Source: Pisolithus tinctorius (lineage: Eukaryota > Basidiomycota > Agaricomycetes > Boletales > Pisolithaceae). Taken from it: DNA of 64,000 nt. Each line of letters begins with the position of its first letter. The stretch's first letter is position 1. Below the pieces are notes generated by a model, which was not told where the DNA came from, made no database searches, and worked only from the letters and a program-made list of their open reading frames with translations. Below are positions 23,677-34,508 of the stretch, piece after piece. The stretch is from assembly GCA_024663395.1 (NCBI GenBank), contig JANFAH010000006.1:1922001-1986000 (forward strand), given 5' to 3'. Made by a program: the position numbers and the translations under genes.

Positions 23677-25264
23677 ATGGTGAAGACCAAGCAGACAGCT
23701 AAGAAGACCACTGGGGGTAGAGCTCCCAGGGTATCTCTTGCTGGTCTGAAAGCTAGGGAAAAACATGCTGCCAAGTCAAGCAAGGCCCATGCTAGGAAGG
23801 CCCCTGTTGCCAAGAAGAGAAGGATGAGGAACTTGGCAAGTCTCTTTTTATATTCCATCCATCTTTCTAACATTCTATGCAGTTCTGTGTGATGTGCAGG
23901 GATGGAGGGACATTGTGGCCTTGTGATCAGGCAGGATGCAGAAGGGTAGTGTGTAACAAGTGTGTTGTAGTACCTGAGGATTGCCTTGCAGAGGTCACCC
24001 AGCTTCCTGTGACCTTCAGGTGTGTTAACCTCCCTTTTATGAATTAATTCCATTGACTCAAACTCTGGATGAACTTCAGGTGTGTTGCCTGTCATTGGAA
24101 AATGACAAGATTTGAAAGTCCTCAGCCCTATTTTGTAAGTGCATATTGCCACCCCAATCACTTCTAACTCCAAGTACAGGGCTTCTACTTGTCAGGCAAG
24201 CCAGTCCTGAAACACCCTCTTGTGGTCATTGGGGGGTTTGAGCATGCCACCACCTCTGAAGTGGCTGGTAACTCTACTGCCATTATCCACCTCCACCTTG
24301 AGTCTCTAGAGCTTGGCCATGCCCCTGTGCATATCCTTCACACCATGTTGCAGGGATATTTCAGACAAGACACCTACCACTTCTCACAACTGTCCTTCAA
24401 CTTTGCCACTGAGGAGTCCAGAGCTGCCTATGACACTGCAGCATCAAAGCTAGCTTCAAGTCTGACTACCTTTGCTAAGGTAGTCATTTTCCTTACTACC
24501 CATACTGATGAAGACAGGGGGGATCTGTTCTCTGGAATGGAGAATAAGGTTCCAATAGCCACAGAGGTCTTTGAGGTAAGTCACCATTGTTTGACTGTCA
24601 CTCCCATCTGACCAGTTGCAGTTTCTGCAAGGCCTTCTGTTACCCCTCTCCAACATTGTCAAGGGTGGAGACCTCATCTTCTTTGTATGTGGTTCTACTG
24701 TAAGGAAGGAGCAGAGCTTCCAAGGACTGAAGGCAGCTGTGCAACAGTAGGTTTTCTTTCAATGTTGGTGGTTATGGCTGACACCATATCAGTTTCAAGC
24801 CAAGGTCCATGTTGCTTTTTGATGCTGAGAGACTTCAACTAGTCACCACCATTCCCTTCCTCATGAGTGTCCTTGACTCCACCCTTGTTCAAGGCTTCCA
24901 TGTCCAAAGTGCAGTCAGGTATGCCCTGAATGACTGTGGTATGTTGGGTAGGCACTCCAACATCATCCTGATGTTGTGGCAGGAGAAGGTAGTGGTGGAG
25001 AAATTTGTCTGGACTGACAAGTTCATCAGGCCTTGGGGACAACAATTGCCTGCCCAGTGCCCTCAGTGTTATAGCATTCAGAAGTGGGAAGCTGGTTGTT
25101 CAGGGCAGACTTATTCCTATGAGTGCAAGAATCCTGGCTGTGGGAAGGACACACAAGGCACATCTCAGCCTCCCCAAACCTATACTATCTGCATGTCCAA
25201 AGGGGCTACCAAACTGACACAGGGAAAGGGGCAAACATCATCCTGGCTGTTGGAATCTTTGTAA
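23677..25264 (+). CDS. Histone H3-tail mimic / PHD-like / caspase-like / Zn-ribbon protein
   Basis: Six exons: 23677-23835, 23883-24019, 24080-24134, 24180-24575, 24622-24746, 24793-25264, giving 447 aa in frame; the first intron has a GC donor. Residues 2-22 (VKTKQTAKKTTGG then RAPRVSLA) align without gaps to H3 residues 1-21, keeping K4, K9, T11, G12-G13 and A15-P16-R17. A basic linker (KSSKAHARKAPVAKKRR) follows with no histone fold. Residues 55-103 form a cross-braced zinc pattern C55-x2-C58, C67/C72, C77-x2-C80, C100-x2-C103, as in PHD fingers. Residues about 118-355 resemble a caspase/CHAT fold: LTTHTDEDRG (His225) and DLIFFVCGS (Cys272). The C-terminus has CPQC (380, 383) and C402/C407. 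It is transposon cargo, opposite in strand to the transposase. Function unknown; the domain calls beyond the H3 match are inference from motif order. Confidence 0.8.
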
Positions 25265-25624
25265 AATACCCTACCTTGATACATATGATATGCATGTACT
25301 ACAATCAAAAATAGCTGCTTTGTGTTTTCAAATTTCATATGACATTGAATGTTCAGAAAAAAAAGTAATTTCCTGCAGGACAATTCCTCCTTAAGTACTG
25401 ATACACAACTGAGTAAATTTGCGCAATGTTAATTCCAATACAATGGCCAGATTGGTAGAGTTAACTTCAATACCACAGGATAAGGATAGGATATAGGATT
25501 TTTCCACAACCATGTGGGTTCAGCCAGCTAACTACCAAGGAAGTAGTGTACTGAGTAATAAGATTGGCCAGCCCCACTAACCCACTAGCAAGATATTGGT
25601 CTTTCTTGCAAAGTGTCTGCCCAA
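25265..25624. other. Spacer between H3-mimic gene and array B
   Basis: AT-rich 3' flank of the gene, then sequence grading into the array. No gene seen. Confidence 0.6.
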
Positions 25625-27345
25625 CCACAACTCCAGGTCATGGTTCATTCCCCCCAGCCACATCAGCTGACCCCACTGCCAGGACATCATCCCTTCCCCC
25701 AGCCATGTCAGCTGGCCCCACTTCCAGGTCACTAATATATCCCATAGCTGGTTTGGCCAACCCCACTTCCAGGTCACTAACGTATCCCATAGCTGTGTCA
25801 GCTGACACCACTTCCAGGTCACTAATTCATCCCATAGCTGTGTTGGCCAACCCCACTTCCAGGTCACTAATCTATCCCATCTGTGTTGGCTGACCCCACT
25901 TCCAGGTCACTAATTCATCCCATAGCTGTGTTGGCCAACCCCACTTCCAGGTCACTAATCTATCCCATAGCTGTGTTGGCTGACCCCACTTCTAGGTCAC
26001 TAATTCATCTCATAGCTGGGTCGGCCGACCCCACTTCTAGGACACTAATCTATCCCATAGCTGTGTCAGCTGACCCCACTTCCAGGACACTAACCTATCC
26101 CATAGCTGCATTGGCTGACCCCACTTCTAGGACACTAATCTATCTCATAGCTGTGTCAGCTGACCCCACTTCTAGGACACTAATCTATCTCATAGCTGCA
26201 TCGGCCAACCCCACTTCTAGGACACTAATTCATTCCATAGCTGTGTCGGCCGACCCCACTTCCAGGACACTAACCTATCCCATAGCTGCATCAGCCGACC
26301 CCACTTCTAGGACACTAATCTATCTCATAGCTGTGTCGGCCGACCCCACTTCTAGGGCACTAATTCATCCCATAGCTGTGTCAGCTGACCCCACTTCTAG
26401 GACACTAACCTATCCCATAGCTGCATCGGCCGACCCCACTTCTAGGACACTAATCTATCTCATAGCTGCATTGGCTGACCCCACTTCTAGGGCACTAATT
26501 CATCCCATAGCTGCATCAGCCGACCCCACTTCTAGGGCACTAATTCATCCCATAGCTGCATCGGCCGACCCCACTTCTAGGGCACTAATTCATCCCATAG
26601 CTGTGTCGGCCGACCCCACTTCCAGGACACTAACCTATCCCATAGCTGCATCAGCCGACCCCACTTCTAGGACACTAATCTATCTCATAGCTGCATCGGC
26701 CGACACCACTTCTAGGACACTAATCTATCTCATAGCTGTGTCGGCTGACCCCACTTCTAGGACACTAATCTATCTCATAGCTACGTCGGCCGACCCCACT
26801 TTTAGGGCACTAATTCATCCCATAGCTGTGTCAGCTGACCCCACTTCCAGGACACTAACCTATCCCATAGCTGCATCGGCCGACCCCACTTCTAGGACAC
26901 TAATCTATCTCATAGCTGTGTCGGCTGGCCTCACTTCTAGGACACTAATCTATCTCATAGCTGTGTCGGCCGACCCCACTTCTAGGGCACTAATTCATCC
27001 CATAGCTGTGTCGGCCAACCCCACTTCCAGGACACTAACCTATCCCATAGCTGCATCGGCTGACCCCACTTCTAGGACACTAATCTATCTCATAGCTGTG
27101 TCGGCCAACCCCACTTCTAGGACACTAATCTATCTCATAGCTGTGTCGGCCGACCCCACTTCTAGGACACTAATTCATCCCATAGCTGTGTCGGCCGACC
27201 CCACTTCCAGGACACTAATTCATCCCATAGCTGCATCAGCCAACCTCACTTCCAGGTCATCAATCCATCCTATAGTCATGTCAGCCGACCCCACTTCCAG
27301 GGAAGTTGATCCATCATCCTGTGACATAGGCCGACCCCACCTTCA
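25625..27345 (+). repeat. 45-bp tandem array B (about 37 units)
   Basis: Unit: GTGTCGGCCGACCCCACTT, CTAGGACACTAAT, CTATCTCATAGCT, with alternations (cTAGGACAC/CCAGGTCAC; ATCTAT/ATTCAT; TGTGTC/TGCATC). Period exactly 45 bp, the same as array A, with the shared core TCGGCCGACCYCACT, but inverted relative to its element end. The long open frame at 25883-27427 is this repeat, not a protein. Confidence 0.95.
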
Positions 27346-27462
27346 CAGTCCAGCCTACCCAACCCTAGGGACCACCGGCCGATGTCGGTTAGTCCCAGTT
27401 TCAGGACGAAATGTACATGTCGGATGACCCACTTTTAGGACTACAAGTGACTGAATCATGTG
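27345..27462 (-). repeat. Terminal inverted repeat, right
   Basis: Reverse complement aligns to 11,054-11,165. The outer end is fixed by the 7-bp duplication at 27463-27469. Confidence 0.8.
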
Positions 27463-27469
27463 CTGTGAC
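27463..27469. repeat. Target-site duplication, right copy (CTGTGAC)
   Basis: Direct repeat of 11047-11053; see there. Confidence 0.85.
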
Positions 27470-28750
27470 ATGGGGAGTGGCCTGCAGGTATGCCTGATAC
27501 TCGGAGTCGGAGACCATGTATCTGCATCCATCCATCATCTGCACCTGGTCTGCTGGATGCCTGTCATGCATATGTTTGGCTTTGAAATTTCTGTCCATCA
27601 CCAGCGTGCGGGCATATTTCCAGCTTCAGAAGGTGAGCGGATGGTGAGTGAGTCGATTCTGGCCTCTCACTGATTCAAATCTTCTGTCAGGTCGACATTG
27701 ATACCCGGCTGTGGACATGTTGCGCAAAATAACGCTAGGTCACCTCGCTTGTGCGTGTCTGTGCATTCCAAGATGCTGCTCCATTTCATCAGTTTCAGGA
27801 GTCGCCATTGCCATGCGACTCGCAGCAACTCGCGGTACCTGTCCTGTTTGCATGAAGTCATTAGACTGGTTAGTAAAGACAATTTTACTACGATCACTTA
27901 CTGGAACCAAGTGAGGAAACATGGCAGACGTGATCTGGCGCAATTTGCTGTAATAGTTCATCCCGGTTGTCCTGCATTCAAGGTTGTCTCTCACGAAATC
28001 ATCCAAAACTGCAAATGTAAACATAGTGCTGGGTTTTTCGAAGGTTGCAGGAAATAACTTCGCTCGGAGTAACTGAATTGGGTAGGCTTCGGCATCTTCG
28101 CATTGGCACCAACGTACTGGGATGAAATGCACCCCGGTGACATCGACCATGGTGAGATATTTCGACCCGACAGGTCGCCGCAAGTGGGGTGGCATATCAT
28201 CCACGTCTTCCCATTCCTTTCCATCAATTGGGCAGGTCCCGCTAGCACAACTTGCACTTGGCAGATCCGATGGACAAATTGCTCCACTGTGCCTGAGATG
28301 GAGCTCAGCCCCTGTCTATGGCCCGCTTTGTGATTGTCACCCGACTTCATGGACTGATCTCTCACCATGTGCAATGCTGATTCCTCAAAGAAGTTCCCTG
28401 CCCATTGCTGGACTCTGTGGAACAGCAAGCCCTGATGGGTAACCCTGCAGCATTCCTTGCAGAACAGTGGCTGGTGGATGCAATCAGGACATCTGTAACC
28501 CCCTTCCGCTCCGCACCTGGCACAGTTCTGTGGCTTGGGGGGTGCTTCCAGATCCAAAAGGACCTTCATGAATTCCTCCTTGTGTGGAAGCCACTCTCAG
28601 ATATAATCATTCTGTGTCTGACAATTGGAGTGAGCTTGGTTGTATGCCAGAAGGATGTCTTGGCACCTTCTTTCGAGGTAACTGTAATGGCTCTACAGGT
28701 GGGGCATCATTATCATGTTGCATGTCAAATGCATCCTCAATGGGATCCAT
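27470..28750 (-). pseudogene. KDZ2 transposase, N-terminal half, interrupted
   Basis: Minus strand. Starts near 28750 (MDPIEDAFDMQHD), then QNDYI, an in-frame TGA (28597-28599, where copy 1 has Arg), EWLPHKEEFMKVLLDLE, and the CxC2 zinc region (NCARCGAEGGYRCPDC, FCKECCRVTHQG). Next come LLRAKLFPATFEKPSTMFTF, DRYRELLRVAWQWR, FCATCPQPGIN and MDRNFKAKHM with the first catalytic Asp. The reading ends TPHVT exactly at the inserted 16.4-kb element; the next exon is at 10,935-10,994. The rest of the core is missing from the window. Clearly a KDZ transposase, clearly dead. Confidence 0.87.
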
Positions 28751-29400
28751 GTGTGGCTTGGAAGGAGATCAAGAGTGCTTGGATGGGGAGGAGCAGGGAA
28801 AATGGACAGAGGAGGTGGCATCTAGTGGTGTAATTGCCACCTCTACTAATCTCGATCTGCACCTACCACTTGTTGTCCGAGTCTTAATCTGAAGCTGCTT
28901 GACTCGATGGCCAGGGGTATGGCCAATCATTCACATATGCTTTCCTCCACTGCGTTTAGCCATATCTATGCTGTTGACAGTGAACTATGTATCTGTTAGT
29001 TGCTGGTAGGAATGACCATGATCTCTTTACTACTGTTTCACTTTCAGCTCACAGATCTCAATGTGATGCACCAGATCTTTGGTATCATTGCCCAATGAAG
29101 GTGATTGGGTGGCTCCAATTTCGCCCCCGACCTAAACCCAGCAGCTGCCAACCTTATTGGGGTAGGAATAGTCAACGGAATGAATGCAATTGGTTCGCTT
29201 GCTGGATGTCAAGATTAATGGCCCCCGAAGCGCCGATAATTAATGGGGGAAGATCACCAAAAGTCAATCGGCAAGTGGGCAGATGCAATGGGGATGCGAT
29301 TTGGACAATGTCATGGATACCAAAGTGCATTGGATTAGTCTATTATAATACTTAATGCAATAATGTTGAAAGATACCCACTTTCCATTCCAGATATCAAC
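28751..29400. other. Divergent interval between KDZ2 and accessory gene 2
   Basis: Should hold promoters for the minus-strand transposase and plus-strand accessory gene. An open frame at 28987-29355 shows no family character and was not called. Confidence 0.5.
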
Positions 29401-31960
29401 ATGGATTCACAATATGACGAAGACAACGGCTACAATGATAGTGGCCTGACAGATCTCGATGATGGTGGTAGCATCTTCAACCAAGGCACAGAGCAGTCAG
29501 TCATTGGGGATGAGGACCAGGAGAGTTTTGACATAGATGAATTGGAGGTCTTGGTTCGAAGACAGAAGGATTGGAAAGAGTCTGGAAAGACGAAGAAGCC
29601 GATGATCTTGCAGTCCATATTGGGAGAGCTGCACAAATTAGAAAAAAACAGGGAGCTGTTGCATGCAGAAATGCAGCTGAAAGCGGGGGTATGTGGCTGC
29701 AACTATGGATGCCTCTTCCATGATTAACACGTACCTGGTAGCTTGTCACCTCTTGGTTGAAGAAGCCACTGCATGCACGGAAGCCCTGTATTACTCTCCG
29801 GTCCAGACACAAGTACTCAGTGCGGTCGGTGGTTTGGGAACTATATCATGACCGTATCCAGTGGAAGCTGGCTGCCATGAGAGGGGAAAATGAGGATGGT
29901 GAAGGAACCAGGGCAATTGGGGTGTATCAGCAGGCATTGACCTTGGTCATACAAGAGGACCTCTCTGACGAGCAGCTGGCAGCAGCACAGGACATAGCCG
30001 ACAAGTGGAATGGAATGGAAGGACCCACCCCCGAAATGAAAGCCAGGTGCGTTGTCAGCTGTGAAGATCGTCACTGAAGTTGCAAATTGATGTGAGTGCA
30101 TAGAAATGCAGTGAAATATGGGTACAAGTATTGCTGAAATTTCGCAGAAGAGATGTGGCAGTACTGCGGCATGCGGGTGGTATGCATTGCAGGTTGGAAG
30201 AATGTGGAGGGCAGCATCGAAGCATGCACATAAGTGCTGATACTCAGCCAGCATTGTAGCAGAACACTGATCCTCCGCAAGAATGGACTTCAACTGAGAT
30301 ATTGCCGATGGAACTGCGTTTAATGAGATCCGCAACCTAGAAGGGTCCTGGCGGGAGTACCTTGGTGAAGCATTCGAGGAGGACGGAATATCAACTGACG
30401 AAGACGACCCCCACACTGAAGGCAGTCTGCGGAAGAAGACGGTCTGCACCGTTAAAGTGGATCCCATGACTTTGGTTATGGATGCAGATGGGACCATATC
30501 CATCCCTGAAATCGAAGGTCTGACGTGCGATTTGCTGCAGAAAACAGTGCGCGGGTTCCTGACAGCACACTACAGTGAGTGTCAGTTTTGTATATGCGGC
30601 TTCTTCTGATAGGCAATGTTAAGGACAAGCCTGCGGAAAAGCTACTGCGGCTGTCCCATTCAAACAGCTCAGGTCACATCAAATCGAAATGATTGCAGCA
30701 GAGTATCTACCTGCCAATTTTTCCTTCACAGGTGACCCTAGTCATATGTCGGTGTCAGCGGCAACACGGCTGTTGAGCTTTTGGCAGCAACAGCAACAAA
30801 CTAATCCAGATGATGTGTTCACCTTTCACAAGTGGTTGGATCGATTTGGGGAGTTGCACTCCCCAGTGGACGGCAGAATTCATCCACTAAAAATCGCAAG
30901 GGACTGGCGATCAAGGTCTCGGACCCCTGTGGCCACTCGAGAGGGATCGAAGGCGCCCGGCCAGAATACCAGACCATCGGGCATGGCAGGAAAGGGAAAG
31001 GGAAAAGCAGATGCAATTCCAGCAGATATTCATCAGACTGACGTAGGTATTGTTCAACAGACATCCCCCGTGAGCCACCCGATGGGACGCATGTCTGGCT
31101 CGAGCCAACATCACCGTAGCCAGATTAATTCCACCGGCAATACATCCCGCAGAATGCGTCTTGTTGGCAATACGATCATGCCTGACACCACCTCAGAGGG
31201 TGAAGATGCTGAGGATGAAGTGGAGCAGTGGTCAAATGGCCCTCACACTGCAACTCCCTTCCTGCGACCTATGGCTGTGCACACCTGGCCAGCCGTCGAG
31301 CATCAGCAAGCGACCCATAAGTCGCGCAAGAAAACACCTTTGCCTGTCACGTTGGTAACAGCAAGCCACGGTCCCAATGCTGATCAGGATGAGGAAGGCC
31401 AGTCCGAAGGGAAAGCCTCGGACAGCGTAGATGACATGGAGGAATTGCCTGCATTGGCTTGCAGGAATCGAGGTCAGCCCCATTGTCATTGGAGAGATTG
31501 GATATTAAAATGTTCTTCAGATATAATTGGCCAGATCAAAGACCGCTCTGCAAATCAAGGCGATGATAGCCTGCACAGTTTGCCATTGGCAAAAAACGCA
31601 TCGACTGTTCCAGATCGATGCCAATTGAAGTCAGCAGATGGACGGTTGAGGCCATCTTTGAAAAGCAGCCGAGGTCCACAAGCTACTAAGAACCCATCCG
31701 CACATGCGGCCGCAGCAGCCCCAAAGAGCGGACCATCACGCACAATGCAGAAAGGCACAACTGACGGTAAATCGTCCAAGGGCACGCCAGCCAAGACCCT
31801 CGGAGATGGAATGGGAGATGCCATCTGGAAATCACCTCAGGTTCGCAAAGCACCTGCCCGGCCAGATGCTGATGTCCTCTCACCTCCATCAAAGAAATCA
31901 CAGAAGCACAAATCAGCTGCATCCCCTGGGCCAGCTGGCAAGAGGCGACAGATACAGTGA
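29401..31960 (+). CDS. KDZ-associated accessory protein, copy 2 (possibly degraded)
   Basis: Starts MDSQYDEDNGYNDSGLTDL; then a helix (ILGELHKLEKNRELLHAEMQ), DIADKWNGMEGPTPEMK, NFAEEMWQYCGMRVVCIAGW, DPMTLVMDADGTISIPEI, MIAAEYLPANFSF with WQQQQQTNPDDVFTFHKW, a long polar linker, and a basic tail ending SPGPAGKRRQIQ. Block order and several residues (K-W-N before G-P; N-F before hydrophobic helix; D-G-x3-I/V-P) match copy 1 at 12,110-14,488. Exon joins were not fixed one by one, and some joins have stops close by, so it may be a pseudogene. It lies in the older element. Function unknown; nuclear and DNA-binding is a guess from the tail. Confidence 0.6.
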
Positions 31961-32546
31961 TATCAGATGGAATATGTATTGGAAGCTCTATACTGTGAGA
32001 TAGACGTGATCATCTTAGTTTAGGTAGTCACTGTTGGAATGCCTATGCTAGAGGCCCCCTGGGCTCTGAAGTGGCATATCCGCGCTATGAGCTGCCAAGG
32101 AATCTCAGTCCAACGAACCTTTTCAACGAACAGACAAAGTTCACAACGATGATCTCATCAAAATGAACACGGTACAATTTCAACCTGGAATATATTTCAG
32201 GCGGCAGGGGCATACCCAATTTACGCGCTGCAGCTGCACGACACGCGGGGCTCCCACCTCGCGTATGGCATTCCCACGGTTTGAAATTGATATTGCGAGT
32301 GCCAACACCTTCTGATGGTGAAATTACTGAGTACTCTCCCATCATGGTGGAACAATCACTGCGCGGCGTTCATTTCAATCCTGGAGGTATGGTTCGCACC
32401 TTGTTCCACAGTAATCTCACTAATCATTGGTAGTTCAGATCCGTTGAATCGAAGCCAGAGGGGACAATCCGGGAACTGCAGACCCGTCGCAGAGCGATCA
32501 CAGTCGAAGAAGACATCAATGACCCGCAAGCTACGGTGAAAAAACA
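31961..32546. other. Possible 5' exons of the proline-rich gene
   Basis: Plus-strand pieces read protein-like: DGEITEYSPIMVEQSLRG before a GT at about 32,386, and EGTIRELQTRRRAITVEED in another exon (about 32,440-32,530). They could precede the proline-rich exon at 32,547, but frame and start were not fixed. Confidence 0.4.
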
Positions 32547-34438
32547 ATGCAGGATCCAGTGCCACCCCCACCACCCCCATCTGCAGCCGCCTATTCAAAA
32601 GACCATCTCGTTCCACCCCCCCCTCCACCATTTGAGACCGCTTTCCCAATGGAAGAGCTCCTTCCACCTCCGCCACTGCCTTCGGACACCGCTGAGGTCG
32701 CAGCCAAGCCAGAAGAAGTTCCACCACCACCACCGCCTGCTGAAGATATTGAGGATGAGGACACGGACCGTCCGCCACCGCCACCATCATCTGATGACAA
32801 CGAGTCTGCCGATGACCTTACCCCACCTCCACCTCCATCATGCGAGGACTGTAGTATGTCAGATGAGCCAATCCCACCACCGCCTCCACCCGTGGATGAA
32901 TCTGACTCTCGCAGTTCCATTGCATCGCCCACCGGTACGTTGAATCGATTGTTCATGCATTAGATTGGCCCCCTCATCGCTACAGCAATGGAAACAGAGG
33001 TAGCTTTGGCCGAACTACTGCCAGCTGAAGCTGAAGGTAATCATTCAATGACTGATGACATGAAGTCAGCAATGATTATCTGAAATTACAGATACTCGAT
33101 TCTTGGCGGCTGCAGTTGCTGTGCCACAACATCTGTCGCCGGAAGATCAACCTGACGTATTTGCGCACACAGAACGGAACCGACTGCAACGAACATTCCA
33201 GGATTTGTGTTCTGCTTGGATTGGTAAGGTTCATGACGTTTCATGAGACTAGTTACAACAGCTGACATGGTACAGGGCATGATCTATCTGATGAGGAGAA
33301 GACGCAAATGGAGATGGACGGGTTTGTACATCCTGGAGCTGACGTTGTGGGTAAGCATTCAGATAATGTTGGGACAGCCGGGTTGACATCTGAGCAGTAT
33401 ACTGGGAAATTCATCGACTGAGACTTGATCATCGTCCTGTGCGGTATCATTTTCCCTTTGTCCCGCATGAATGGCATGATAGGGTGATTGCAGATGGAAT
33501 GTCCCAGATGGCAACTGAATTCGCATATTCGGTAGCACGCTGGATGGACCTTCTTGAAGAAGGCGACAGGTGCCTGGGTCAGCTAGACGATCTAGAAGAG
33601 TTCCACGATCCATTTGTTTCGTTAGGCCTCCAACGCTATGCAGGACAGCCGCGAAATCTCGCACGAAACTCAGTAATGGACATGATTGTCATGTACATGG
33701 CTTGCCAAATCAATACTGCAGTGCGGCACCTGACCCAGCTGCCGAGCACCGCTCACTGGCCTGAAGACTGGTATCAACATCTGCGCATTGATATGGTGAG
33801 TTTTATTTCTAGGCAGATGTTCCCACTTTTGTACATTTATCCAGGGCACCCTGGACTGTCTCATTCCCATTGCGGTCACCCAGAATTGTTATCGGCCCCC
33901 GCTTCCCGCCGTGTACATCTTACATCATATGGGCGGATGGACAGAAGCAACCTTCCGCGATGCTTTGTTTCAAATTCCTGAGGCGCAGATAACTGATTTC
34001 ACCTATAGCATTATCGAGCTGCTGCCTCAGTGGTCTCCGCATCCAGATACCGATGGCGGCTTTGTGTTGCCTTGGTGGTTGAACAGCATATCCAACTATG
34101 CAAGCGAGGCTCGGGTCCTGTGTTCCGACGAGGTCCAGACTATCACCCAGAGGTACTTCACTGTAGGGGTTCTGAGTTGTCCAGTTTATATGTGAGGATG
34201 ATGATACTTTGCTCAGGATCTTTGGCCATTGCAAAAGTCCCCCATCAAGGATCGCCTACATGGGGTCTTGGACGCCCAGGTAAAGCGGTATAAGAACAAT
34301 GCACTGAGGGTAGAGGCGCTGCTCCCAGGTCTGATGGCCGAAGTCGAAGAATTATTTGAGCGGCTCAACTGCATGGCTCAGATGTTGGGGCGGTACCGCA
34401 AACCCAACACATGCATTGTATGTATGGATGGAAATTAA
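32547..34438 (+). CDS. Proline-rich hypothetical protein in the older KDZ element
   Basis: The first recognised exon carries seven runs of four to six prolines separated by acidic spacers (for example EDIEDEDTDR, DDNESADDL). Later exons give AVAVPQHLSPEDQPDVFAH, GHDLSDEEKTQMEMDGF, RYHFPFVPHEWHDRVIADG, DMIVMYMACQINTAVRHL, HMGGWTEATFRDALFQIP and ALLPGLMAEVEELFERL, mostly helical. Borders such as the GT after ASPTG (32,935) look real, but not all joins were fixed. Not recognised; no equivalent is seen in the 16.4-kb element. It could be element cargo or a captured host gene; proline runs may bind profilin, WW or SH3 domains (inference). Confidence 0.5.
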
Positions 34439-34508
34439 CTTGTATTACCATAGCAGATATACATTTGTCTAGGACTTCTCCTAGCAATACCTTAACTCTC
34501 GTCTACAT

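Larger units (their letters stand above)
11054..27462. mobile_element. 16.4-kb KDZ-TET transposon with H3-mimic cargo
   Basis: Bounded by a 7-bp direct repeat and by imperfect inverted ends. The left end begins CAGACCCTTCAGTCAC; the right end, read inward, begins CACATGATTCAGTCAC. Similarity continues for about 100 bp (for example GTGGGTCATCC and GGGACTAA followed by GACATCGGCC on both ends). Each end is followed by a 45-bp tandem array. Cargo in order: accessory gene (-), KDZ transposase (-), TET/JBP dioxygenase (-), a three-unit hairpin block, a 77-bp tandem array, and the H3-tail-mimic/PHD/caspase-like gene (+). It sits inside an older KDZ transposase gene. The transposase and accessory genes each show one in-frame stop, so this copy may not be autonomous. 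Confidence 0.85.

Noticed and set aside
23677..23835. A histone H3 gene
   Set aside because: Only the tail (about 21 residues) matches; there is no histone fold and the next exons are a zinc finger and an unrelated domain.
11180..27345. CRISPR arrays
   Set aside because: Repeats are contiguous without unique spacers, in a eukaryotic genome.
25883..27427. 514-codon open frame
   Set aside because: It is the 45-bp array B read in frame; no start context and no non-repeat domain.
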